Shown here: one piece after another, positions 1 through 6,505 of the stretch
Position numbering within the stretch: position 1 is the stretch's first letter
How the letters are laid out: every line of letters starts with the position of its first letter
Assembly (NCBI GenBank): GCA_013812265.1
Contig: JACCTQ010000095.1
Span: 1-8,135, forward strand
Source of the DNA: Actinomycetota bacterium
GTDB lineage: Bacteria > Actinomycetota > Thermoleophilia > Gaiellales > Gaiellaceae
Length of the DNA stretch: 8,135 bases
Direction of reading: 5' to 3'
The notes under the pieces: generated by a model
What the model saw: only the letters and a program-made list of their open reading frames with translations
What the model was told of the DNA's origin: nothing
Database searches by the model: none
Made by a program: the position numbers and the translations under genes

Positions 1-2
1 GC

Positions 3-371
3 GCGCACGTCCCCGCGAACGCGGCGCTCAGCGGCGGCCAGAGCACGTTCTCGCAGGAGATGGCCGACGCGATCCTCGCCGCCGCCGACGCGAGTCCGCA
101 GGGAAGCCCGGAGCGCGAGTTCGCCGACCTGTGGAACGTGGGCGAGGACTTCACGGCGGCGTTCGGCGCCCTCCTGAACGCCTACTACGACACCGTCGGC
201 CAGCGTCTCGAGAACCAGGCGGACTTCGACAGCTACTTCGAGCTGGCGGAGTCCCGGCGGCGGCGCGGCATCAAGGAGATGCCGATCTTCCGCGAGAACG
301 CCCTGCTGTTCGCGCAGACGAGCGTCCCGGCCCGCCCGCTGACGATGCAACGCAATGGGAGCGTCGTCTAG
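3..371 (+). CDS. 3' end of an unrecognised protein (5' partial)
   Basis: The reading frame is open from the first complete codon at base 3 to a TAG at 369-371, so the gene begins outside the window. The internal ATG at 60 is unlikely to be the start, because in-frame upstream codons read as ordinary protein (AHVPANAALSGGQSTFSQE). About 122 C-terminal residues are visible. They look alpha-helical and soluble, with an acidic and aromatic stretch (EREFADLWNVGEDF), a Tyr-rich helix (LLNAYYDTVGQRLENQ) and a basic run (ESRRRRG) before the tail. There is no membrane segment. I do not recognise the family. The SGGQSTFS segment recalls vanadium-haloperoxidase SGH motifs, but the surroundings do not match. 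The stop lies 2 nt before the ATG of the next gene, so the two are probably co-transcribed and translationally coupled. Confidence 0.7.
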   Translation, partial: AHVPANAALSGGQSTFSQEMADAILAAADASPQGSPEREFADLWNVGEDFTAAFGALLNAYYDTVGQRLENQADFDSYFELAESRRRRGIKEMPIFRENALLFAQTSVPARPLTMQRNGSVV

Positions 372-373
372 CC

Positions 374-1357
374 ATGGCGCTCCTCCCGATGTTCAGCACG
401 CCGGGAAGGATCGAGGACACCGACGCGGAGGCGTGGAGCGCAGTCGTCTCCCAGTTCTTCGGAACCGCCGCCGGTTTCCCGCAGTTCTACGACCCGACCG
501 TCGTCGACACGCCTCCGGAGGCAGAGGTCGCGAGCGTCATCTGGTCTGCCTTTCCCGCCAGCCTGCGGGGAGGCCCGCTCGAGCGCATGGAGCTCGCCGA
601 CGCGGCGCGAGGCGCGCAGGACGAGTACTGCGAGTGGACCGTCGAGAAGAACGCGGACGAGAAGATCACCCGCGTGACGTTCACAACCGAGGTGCCGGAG
701 TACTTCGACCACCTGTTCACGACCCACCCCGACGGGCTCCTGGCCGTCTACCGAAACTTGATCGACGAGCGGGCCGAGCCCGCCGACCTCGAGGAGAACG
801 GCGCGTACCTCCGCAGGAACAAGTGGAACAACTCGACAATCGGCAGACCGGCCCATCTGGTGTCCCCGAGCAACAACCTGTTCGCCGCCGTACAGCTCGC
901 GGCCCAGGCCACGGTCCTCCGGGAACGCGACGGCCAGCCGGTCACGAACAGGCAGGACTTGGTCGCGTGCGCTCGCCTGGGCGAGCCGCTGCGGAACAGC
1001 GACCCGCAGATCGCCTCGGCCGTGAACAACGCGGCCGCGAACGGCGACGAGGTGACCCTCGCCGACCCGATCGGCCTGTACATCGACGGGTTGATGACGG
1101 GCGGGATGGAGGCCCAGGACGGCGAGGACCCCGGCTCGTTCTGGAAGATCGAGCGAGGTGACGAGGCGCACACGCTCAGGGCCGCGTACGAAGTACCTCC
1201 GGAGGAGGATCGTGGCTACGTCGTCGGCGACATCACGATCGACGGACGGCGGATCGTGTTCGGCGGCCAGCTCGCGATTCGCGTCCGCGTGCGGCTCGAT
1301 GCCGTCGTGAAGCCCGGCGACCACCAGCCGGATCCGCTGCCCTGCGTCGGGTCCTAG
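374..1357 (+). CDS. Uncharacterised QDEYCEW-motif family protein, copy 1
   Basis: This encodes 327 aa and starts at the ATG 2 nt after the previous stop, with GGGAG 12 nt upstream as a weak ribosome site. The frame is open back to about 131, but that part overlaps the preceding gene and reads as low-complexity Arg/Pro protein, so 374 is preferred. Landmarks are QDEYCEW (residues 82-88), KITRVTFTTEVPEYF (about 97-111), NKWNNST (149-155), HLVSPSNNL (161-169), and a C-terminal beta-rich part with HTLRAAYEVPPEE and VVGDITIDGRRI. There is no signal peptide or membrane segment. The protein at 2568-3758 on the other strand shares QDEYxEW, ITRVxxTTExPxY, the NN and SNxL motifs and the overall order, so the two are divergent paralogues. 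I recall similar hypothetical proteins in bacteria and fungi but know no function. Its TAG stop overlaps the stop of the convergent DyP gene. Confidence 0.85.
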   Translation: MALLPMFSTPGRIEDTDAEAWSAVVSQFFGTAAGFPQFYDPTVVDTPPEAEVASVIWSAFPASLRGGPLERMELADAARGAQDEYCEWTVEKNADEKITRVTFTTEVPEYFDHLFTTHPDGLLAVYRNLIDERAEPADLEENGAYLRRNKWNNSTIGRPAHLVSPSNNLFAAVQLAAQATVLRERDGQPVTNRQDLVACARLGEPLRNSDPQIASAVNNAAANGDEVTLADPIGLYIDGLMTGGMEAQDGEDPGSFWKIERGDEAHTLRAAYEVPPEEDRGYVVGDITIDGRRIVFGGQLAIRVRVRLDAVVKPGDHQPDPLPCVGS

Positions 1358-2571
1358 CGGCCCAGGAGACCGGCGCCTGGAAACGGCTCGGCCGTCGGTG
1401 GAACCGCGTAGAGGCCGCCGGCGACGAGCGCGAGCAACGGCGGCGACGGCGGGTCTCCCTCGTGCGGATCCACGGGACCGCCGAAGTTCGCGTCGCCGAG
1501 CCAGCCCGGGAGATAGAGGGCATGGTGCAGCGCACGGAGATCGCTCTGGAAGCTCACGAAGTTGAGGCCGAGAGCCGGACCGCCGGGTCCCAGCCCGTTG
1601 AGATAGTCGTATCCTTGGCGGAAGATCCGCAGGCCACCCGGCGCGCCCGACGACGCCCGGTTCTGGTTCGACCGGTGGACGTGCGAGGCCTCGAGGAGGG
1701 GATCCGTGGTCTGCGGCGGGTCGCGCCACTCGGCGAGCTCCACCGCGCTCGGATCTCCGCCCCCGGCGGGGGCGACCACGGGACACGCTCGTCCACCCTC
1801 GCGATCGACCGAGCGCAGCGCGATGCCCGAGAGCTTGTCGCGACCCACGATCAGCTCCTGCGCGCTGCGCTCCAGCGACCGCCAGAGCGCGAGATCGACC
1901 GCCAGGCGCAGGAAGGCCATGTACGTGCCTCCCTCCATCCAGGCGGGATCCGCCAGGGCCTCGAGCGTCTCGAGACGCTGGCTCGAGTCCAGATTGCTGA
2001 CGCCGTCGTGGAACTCGAGCCAGCCGCGACCGTCGAGCCGCCCGAAGCCCGCGAACGACGAGACGACCTCGAGCGGCAGCCGCTCGTCCACGACGAGCTT
2101 CCAGATCTCGACGGCCGCGCAGCTCACGGCGGACTCGCGATCCCCCGTCAGCTGAATCGCGATGTCGGCCTCGCCCGGATTCGAGTCGTCCTCTCGGGCC
2201 CACGGAATGGACGGGAACGCGGCAGGCGGTCCCGGCAGGTACGAGAGGAAGTCGGACCGTTTCAACTCCGTCAGGGCCGGCTCGTGGACGTCGCAGTCGA
2301 AGAAGCGACGTCCGTAGCCGAGGAGCGACCTCAGGCCGGAAAAGTGCTCCTCGGACGCCTCCGTCTGCCGGCTCGGCTGTCCCTCGAGCTCGCGTACCCG
2401 GCCGGAAGCGAGCTCGCGTAGCATCCGCGTCACGGCCTCCAGCGCGTTGGCGGCGGCGGACACCGACGTCCCCGCCGCCACGTTCAGCAAGACGAGCCGG
2501 TAGCAGGGCGCAGGGCGCATACCCGACTCGAAAGCGATCCCCTCCTGCATGAGGTGAGAGGCATCGCTCAC
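1354..2571 (-). CDS. DyP-type heme peroxidase
   Basis: This encodes 405 aa and is probably a dye-decolourising-type peroxidase, using heme and H2O2 to oxidise an unknown substrate. The distal Asp of the GxxDG motif is D189 in EFHDGVSN. The proximal heme ligand is H297 in SHVHRSN, and the conserved distal Arg is R318 in IFRQGYDY. H297 and R318 are 21 residues apart, the spacing of H308 and R329 in the fungal prototype DyP. Other typical segments are GGTYMAFLRLAVDLALW, QELIVGRDKLSG, LGLNFVSFQSDLRALHHAL and a C-terminal LVAGGLYAVPP. The first Gly of GxxDG is Glu186 here. The start is the GTG at 2571-2569, inside the upstream stop (GTGA), with GAGGA 9 nt before it; ATGs at 2550 and 2520 are alternatives. 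There is no Tat or Sec signal and no clear encapsulin targeting tail. It is the last gene of the minus-strand unit. Confidence 0.87.
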   Translation of the reverse strand: MSDASHLMQEGIAFESGMRPAPCYRLVLLNVAAGTSVSAAANALEAVTRMLRELASGRVRELEGQPSRQTEASEEHFSGLRSLLGYGRRFFDCDVHEPALTELKRSDFLSYLPGPPAAFPSIPWAREDDSNPGEADIAIQLTGDRESAVSCAAVEIWKLVVDERLPLEVVSSFAGFGRLDGRGWLEFHDGVSNLDSSQRLETLEALADPAWMEGGTYMAFLRLAVDLALWRSLERSAQELIVGRDKLSGIALRSVDREGGRACPVVAPAGGGDPSAVELAEWRDPPQTTDPLLEASHVHRSNQNRASSGAPGGLRIFRQGYDYLNGLGPGGPALGLNFVSFQSDLRALHHALYLPGWLGDANFGGPVDPHEGDPPSPPLLALVAGGLYAVPPTAEPFPGAGLLGR

Positions 2572-3758
2572 GGCAGCTCGTCCTCGAGTAGTCGCGCGTG
2601 CGCGCGGATCTCGTCGCAATCGTGCGGGTCGACGGGGGCGGGCTCGAGCTCGATCACCTTCGGCTCTCCAGTCGCCGTTCCAGGCGCGCTGACGCGGAAG
2701 AACACCGCCAGCAGGACGAGATCCGCGATCTCGGCGCCACTCCGGAGGGGTTGCTCGGTCGCAACGTCGACGACGTCGCTCACGTCGAAGCCCGCCTTCT
2801 CCGGCACGCTGAAGGTGAGTCGCTGGTACCGGGGGCGCCCATCGTAAGCTTCGTCGGGCCCGAGGCCTCTCCCGAAGCGGAACCAGTCGGGCGGGATCGC
2901 CTCGCCGCGTGGCGTTCGCAGTCGCGTGTGCTGGACGCCCTGCATGTACACGCCGGGCGGATCGTCGAACGAGACGAGCCGGCCCTCGTAGGCCAGGCGG
3001 CCGAGCCGTTCGACAAGGACGGGATCGCTGCCGCGCCCGCGTGTCGCAAGCTTGTCGAGGACCGGGATCGCCTCCGAGCAGGTCATGCACCGGAGCCGTC
3101 CGTCCCGCGCGTCGCGAACCACGCCTACGCACGTGGCCGCCGCCGTCAGGAGCGCGAGCGCGCCGAGCGAGTTCGACTTCTGGACCATGCAGCAGATCGC
3201 CCGCTCGCCGTTGTTGTAGGGGTTCCGCCCGGACGGCGCGAGCATCGTCCTCGCGAACGCCTGCTCACGCTCTTCCGGCGTCATGCCGGCAGCGTCGAGG
3301 TAGTCTCCGTAGACCGCACTCGGCTCCACCTTCTCGGCCGCGAACTCGGCGACCGTCTCGACCAGCGTCTCGGGTTCGTAGGCCGCGAGAACCCGCCAGT
3401 AGTCGGGCAGCTCGGTGGTGAGCTCGACGCGCGTGATGCGTCGCCCGTCGTCGGAGCGGACGGTGCGCCACTCGACGTACTCGTCCTGGAGCGCCCGTCC
3501 GCCCTCGCCGAGCTCGTCGCGGTGCCAGTCGAGGAGACGAAGCGCCTTGCTCCGGCCGAGGCAGGCGGTGACTCGCACGGGCAGCCCCGTCCAGTCCGGC
3601 CCCGTGACCTCGCTCGACTCCTCCTCGAACGCCGCGCGCAGGTACCGGTCTCCCCCGGGCACGGCGTCCGCTGCCTGAGTAACGCAGTCGGAGACACGCG
3701 CGCTCCACGCCGCACGACCCGCCGCGCCGAGGACTTCCAGGCCGCCGGGCTCGCGCAT
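2568..3758 (-). CDS. Uncharacterised QDEYVEW-motif family protein, copy 2
   Basis: This encodes 396 aa and is a divergent paralogue of the protein at 374-1357. Shared landmarks are QDEYVEW (residues 91-97), ITRVELTTELPDYW, NPYNNGE, SNSLGALALL, FDDPPGVYMQGV and a C-terminal SVPEKAGFDVSDVV followed by GAEIADLVLL. The position of His161 in copy 1 is in a Cys-Cys pair here (AICCMVQ), and a CMTC (CxxC) motif follows, so metal or redox roles could differ between the copies. The copy 2 tail is longer and acidic. The start is taken as the ATG at 3758, 43 nt after the metallopeptidase stop, because it gives an N-terminus of similar length to copy 1. No good Shine-Dalgarno is visible there. An in-frame GTG at 3857 would overlap the peptidase gene and add a low-complexity leader. 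Its TGA overlaps the GTG start of the DyP gene. Function is unknown. Confidence 0.85.
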   Translation of the reverse strand: MREPGGLEVLGAAGRAAWSARVSDCVTQAADAVPGGDRYLRAAFEEESSEVTGPDWTGLPVRVTACLGRSKALRLLDWHRDELGEGGRALQDEYVEWRTVRSDDGRRITRVELTTELPDYWRVLAAYEPETLVETVAEFAAEKVEPSAVYGDYLDAAGMTPEEREQAFARTMLAPSGRNPYNNGERAICCMVQKSNSLGALALLTAAATCVGVVRDARDGRLRCMTCSEAIPVLDKLATRGRGSDPVLVERLGRLAYEGRLVSFDDPPGVYMQGVQHTRLRTPRGEAIPPDWFRFGRGLGPDEAYDGRPRYQRLTFSVPEKAGFDVSDVVDVATEQPLRSGAEIADLVLLAVFFRVSAPGTATGEPKVIELEPAPVDPHDCDEIRAHARLLEDELP

Positions 3759-3801
3759 CAGCGAAGGAGGACCGCGGGCGACGGATGTCGGCCCCGGCGA
3801 A

Positions 3802-5724
3802 TCACTCTTCGAGCGGCTCGATCCCGGGCGGAAGCGTGAAGTCGGCCACGATGCCACTCAGGAAGGCGCCGTCGGATCGAGCCCCGGGCCCCATGCCGAA
3901 GCGGGCGAACGCACGCCAGACGCCGGCGAGGGCGTCGCCGTGCTCGGATTCGGTGAGCTGCCCGGACGAGAGCCGGCTCTCGAGCGCAGCGAAAACCGCG
4001 TCTCGCATGTCCAGGAAGCTGGGGTTCGCCGATGCGAGCTTGAGCGCGTCGACGACGAGCTGGACGCCGAGCCCGGGACCGATCATCCGGTTTATCTCGA
4101 GCAAGGTCGCGCACCAGATCTCGCCGATGCTGTGCTCCTCCACGTAGCGGCCCGTGCCGAGGTCAGCAAACGTGTCCGGAAAGTCGCTGTCGTAGGGGAA
4201 TCCGCGAATCCCGGTCGGCCTGTCCACCACCCAGTCGCCGACGACGGTCGAGTTGTTGATCGTGCACGCGACGTAGTCGCCCCAGCCCTCCCCCATGCCG
4301 CTGCTCTGAGGATCTTCGAGGGCGCGCACGTTCATCGCCCCGCCGACCAGCCGGTTCGTGACGCCGTGCATGAACTCGTGGAAAACGACCGACGAGTCGA
4401 AGGCCGTGTGCCGGCCGGTCGAGGACACGAACCCCATCCGCATCGTCGGGCTCCGCCCGTCGACGGGCGTCGCCATCGTGGCCGTACCCCGCACCTCGCC
4501 GCCGAACGAGCGGGCGTCCACGCGGTCGCTCGCGAAGCCGCCGCGTCCGAGGTTGTCCCGCTGGAAGTTTCCTTCCCGCTCGCGGAACCCGAGGAGATAG
4601 AAGTAATCGTGCATCACGCAGTTGTAGAAGAAGATGTTGAGGATCCTCTGGTCGTCGCCGACCGGGTCGGACGGATCGAAGACCACCGTCTCCTCGGAGA
4701 GGATTCCGTCCAGTGTCGGACCGATGTCGTCGAGATGGGCGAACACGCAGTTCCCGACCGCGCTGCTCTCTTCGATCCACGGATCGGGGAACTCGACCGC
4801 CAGGTCGTCCGGGATCGGCAAGCCGTGGTCCGCGAGGTCGATTGGGAACTGGACGAGCTGGCGATCTTCGCCGCCGTGGACTCGGTACACGTTCCCCCGG
4901 CCCAGCACGGACTTGACGAGCTGCTTGCATAGGAGGATCTCGCCTCCCTCAGCGTCGACGATGACCCGGTACTGCGAGTCGTAGTCCCCGAGCGTGAGCA
5001 GCACCTCCCACGCGAGGGTCAGCTGCTGGAGCGGGAACCAGATCAGATTCGCCTTGATCTCGGCGCCGAACGGACCGGGCTCGAGCACCGACGGAAGCTC
5101 GGGGCGGTCGGTGAACGCCGCGGTGACGTGCGGCTCGAACCCCGAGACGTCGACGCCGACCGGCTCGAGAGACTGGCCGAACGGGTCGGTCTGTTCCCAC
5201 TCGTCGTCGTCGGGGTTCGCGACGTGCTCCGCCGCGCGGCGCACGGCCTCCTCAACCGTGACCTTCGGCTGGACCTTGCGAGGCTCATCCACCGTCACGG
5301 TGCTGCCGACGGACTCCACGATCGCGCCGTCCGGGCGGAACCGCACCGTGCGCGCTGCACCGTAGACGGGGATGCCCTTGTACAGCTGTTGCAGGTGGAC
5401 GGCGCGGGCCCCGCTCGACGCCCTCTGCACGTTCGGATCCGGTGAGAACTCCGGCGGTTGCTCGGCCGCGAAGCCGAGCGCGTCCTTCACCGCCTGTGCG
5501 TGGCTGAGGGCTCGGGCGACGTAGTTCCCCTCCTCCGCCGGCGCACCCTCGATGGCGAGCGTCGCCGGGTTGCCGGTCGTCGGATCCATCCTTCCGATCC
5601 GAACGCGCTGCTCGCCCGGGAGGCTTTGCGAGACCTCCTCGGCCGCCGACCCGAGGTGCGACTCGCGCTCAGGCCCCACCGCGCCCCGCCTGCTCGTTGA
5701 TCTCCGGTCTACCTCACGGCTCAT
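3802..5724 (-). CDS. M36 fungalysin-like zinc metallopeptidase with FTP propeptide
   Basis: This encodes 640 aa, close to the usual length of prepro-fungalysins. An FTP-type propeptide motif is present (LQQLYKGIPVYGA, Tyr115 in YKGIPVYG), then a PepSY-like segment ending in YRVIVDAEGGEIL, then the catalytic domain from about residue 275. The zinc site is H449-E-F-M-H453 in FHEFMHGVTNRL, with the third ligand E479 in GMGEGWGD. The C-terminal part (VVDALKLASANPSFLDMRDAVFAAL) is typical of M36. The family makes secreted endopeptidases whose propeptide inhibits the enzyme until it is cleaved. The N-terminus (MSREVDRRSTSRRGAVG...) is charged and has no hydrophobic signal peptide, which is unusual. 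The ATG at 5724 has GGGGGTGA 4 nt upstream. An internal Met46 is an alternative start but also lacks a signal. The stop lies 43 nt before the QDEY copy 2 start. Confidence 0.94.
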   Translation of the reverse strand: MSREVDRRSTSRRGAVGPERESHLGSAAEEVSQSLPGEQRVRIGRMDPTTGNPATLAIEGAPAEEGNYVARALSHAQAVKDALGFAAEQPPEFSPDPNVQRASSGARAVHLQQLYKGIPVYGAARTVRFRPDGAIVESVGSTVTVDEPRKVQPKVTVEEAVRRAAEHVANPDDDEWEQTDPFGQSLEPVGVDVSGFEPHVTAAFTDRPELPSVLEPGPFGAEIKANLIWFPLQQLTLAWEVLLTLGDYDSQYRVIVDAEGGEILLCKQLVKSVLGRGNVYRVHGGEDRQLVQFPIDLADHGLPIPDDLAVEFPDPWIEESSAVGNCVFAHLDDIGPTLDGILSEETVVFDPSDPVGDDQRILNIFFYNCVMHDYFYLLGFREREGNFQRDNLGRGGFASDRVDARSFGGEVRGTATMATPVDGRSPTMRMGFVSSTGRHTAFDSSVVFHEFMHGVTNRLVGGAMNVRALEDPQSSGMGEGWGDYVACTINNSTVVGDWVVDRPTGIRGFPYDSDFPDTFADLGTGRYVEEHSIGEIWCATLLEINRMIGPGLGVQLVVDALKLASANPSFLDMRDAVFAALESRLSSGQLTESEHGDALAGVWRAFARFGMGPGARSDGAFLSGIVADFTLPPGIEPLEE

Positions 5725-5735
5725 CGCGTCACCCC
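5721..5735 (-). promoter_or_regulatory. Ribosome site at the junction of the small ORF and the peptidase gene
   Basis: On the minus strand the bases just before the peptidase ATG read GGGGGTGACGCG. The G-run is a plausible Shine-Dalgarno at normal spacing, and the TGA is the stop of the preceding small ORF. This supports the ATG at 5724 and suggests termination-reinitiation coupling. Confidence 0.45.
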
Positions 5736-5944
5736 CGGGCCGCGCTTGACGACACCAGGGTCATAATCGACCGGACACCGGTCGAGAGAAAGTCGAGATC
5801 GTCAACGATTGCGCGCAGCGTAATCAACCCTCCTGCGACCAAGGCGTAGGCGAGCGTCAGCTCCAGCCCGAGGTGAACGGGTACCCGCTGCTTCGGCTCT
5901 GCGCTCCCGCTGTTCTGTGGTGCAACCGTTCCCATAGTGGGCAT
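5729..5944 (-). CDS. Possible small single-pass membrane protein
   Basis: An open frame of 71 aa from the ATG at 5944 (or 68 aa from the ATG at 5935) ends in a TGA only 4 nt before the metallopeptidase ATG. Its last codons (GGGGG TGA) supply the purine-rich ribosome site of that gene. The predicted protein has a polar N-terminus (MPTMGTVAPQNSG), one hydrophobic segment around HLGLELTLAYALVAGGLITL, and a short tail. It could be a membrane anchor or accessory peptide for the peptidase, or a leader whose translation is coupled to it. No strong Shine-Dalgarno precedes either ATG, and codon use is less GC3-biased than in the neighbours. Competing frames here are Arg-rich shadows. I do not recognise the protein; it could be chance, although the tight spacing argues for translation. 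Confidence 0.42.
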   Translation of the reverse strand: MPTMGTVAPQNSGSAEPKQRVPVHLGLELTLAYALVAGGLITLRAIVDDLDFLSTGVRSIMTLVSSSAARG

Positions 5945-6274
5945 CCACACAACCGCCGCGTGTTCCGCGGCACACTTGAACGATAGTCCTACGTGCAAAG
6001 GCGATCTTAGGGCAACGGGCCGAAAGCATCGACCCAACGCCTGTGGGGCGCGCGGGTTGGACTTGCCTGTGACTCGCGAAATCGACCGCCATGAGGAGTT
6101 CGTCGCCATGCCCGCGCAGATGCAGTGGTGGGAGGCCAAGCCGACTCGCGGGCTCCGCGAACTCCAGCTCGGTGGCCACAAGCCGTGCGGCCACCTCCTC
6201 GATCCTTCCTGACGTGATGGGCTGGCCAGTCATCACCGACGCTGTAAGCGAAGTTCCATCTGAGTGTCCAGGGT
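5945..6274. other. Gene-poor gap between small ORF and recombinase remnant
   Basis: No gene can be supported across these 330 bases. Base composition is lower in GC than the flanking genes, near 60-65% by eye and nearer 53% at 6241-6300. A minus-strand frame stays open from the recombinase remnant (RIEEVAARLVATELEFAEP...), but the protein becomes low-complexity and matches nothing I know. Short plus-strand frames overlap it. The CCGCG/CGGG-type hairpin CCGCG-TGTTC-CGCGG lies at about 5956-5971, just upstream of the small ORF. The promoter of the minus-strand unit should lie here, but I see no convincing -35/-10 pair. There is no tRNA, CRISPR or att-like tRNA end. Confidence 0.5.
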
Positions 6275-6309
6275 CTATTTCTTCAGTCGTCCGCACGGAG
6301 TAGACCCTG
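6269..6309. repeat. 9-bp perfect inverted repeat, 23-bp spacer
   Basis: CAGGGTCTA at 6269-6277 is exactly complementary to TAGACCCTG at 6301-6309. The spacer contains a small inner palindrome, TCCG/CGGA around 6289-6298 (TCCGCACGGA). The repeat spans the 3' end of the recombinase remnant, where the second frameshift and the stop occur. It may be a hairpin, an operator or recombinase-site relic, or chance. Confidence 0.5.
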
Positions 6310-6505
6310 CGAACGTGCACGACCGGGGCCAGTCGGTCGCGACGTCACGCCTCTCCAGGACGAGCCATTCCTCGGGTCGCAGGCCGGTGCCCGCGGCGAA
6401 CACGGGGATCGCGGCGAAGCGAGGATCGAGCACCATCACGAGTGGAACGAGGAGCCTCGACCGCGAGGCCCCCGGGCACTTCACCGTCAACCAGCTGCCG
6501 CCCAA
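6275..6505 (-). pseudogene. Decayed tyrosine recombinase (phage-type integrase) fragment
   Basis: The minus-strand frame from about 6505 gives a recombinase core: SWLTVKCPGASRSR, DPRFAAIPVFAAGTG, then TGLRPEEWLVLERRDV. The TGLRxxE segment is the box I motif, with the first catalytic Arg at codon 6379-6377. After ERRDV the frame is lost. In the frame starting near 6344 the expected continuation DRLAPVVHVRRVYS appears, consistent with two extra bases in GTCGCGACC. After RRVYS the matching text (GRLKK) returns to the first frame and ends at a TAG (6277-6275). So there are at least two frameshifts and a stop. No box II (HxxR) or catalytic Tyr is found downstream, and the N-terminal arm-binding domain is absent. 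This is a relic of an integrated element, and marks a past insertion between the DUF4157 gene and the peptidase operon. Confidence 0.75.

Noticed and set aside
3..60. Vanadium-haloperoxidase-like SGGQSTFS motif in the first partial gene
   Set aside because: The essential His of SGH is absent and the following sequence does not match that family.
131..373. Upstream extension of QDEY copy 1
   Set aside because: It overlaps the preceding gene out of frame and reads as Arg/Pro-rich text unlike the paralogue; the ATG at 374 fits the normal operon spacing.
1354..1400. Encapsulin cargo-loading tail on the DyP protein
   Set aside because: The C-terminus (PFPGAGLLGR) only faintly resembles known tags such as those with SLGIGSL, and follows directly on the ordinary DyP end without a long linker; no encapsulin gene is present.
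368..2203. Long minus-strand frame across QDEY copy 1 and the DyP gene
   Set aside because: It is Arg/Gly/Ala-rich, resembles no family, and lies opposite or out of frame with two well-supported genes; typical of high-GC shadow frames.
2598..3839. 413-codon plus-strand frame opposite QDEY copy 2
   Set aside because: The minus-strand protein has motifs shared with its paralogue, whereas the plus-strand text is low-complexity and has no recognisable domain.
3759..3857. GTG at 3857 as the start of QDEY copy 2
   Set aside because: It would overlap the peptidase gene by 56 nt, has no ribosome site, and adds Ser/Arg-rich text absent from copy 1.
3940..4932. 330-codon plus-strand frame opposite the M36 gene
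   Set aside because: The minus strand encodes a complete zinc site and M36 motifs; this frame is its shadow.
5802..6320. 172-codon minus-strand frame as an intact gene
   Set aside because: Its first part is the frameshifted integrase continuation (VHVRRVYS) and its end is an Arg-rich frame overlapping the small membrane ORF; it is not a coherent protein.
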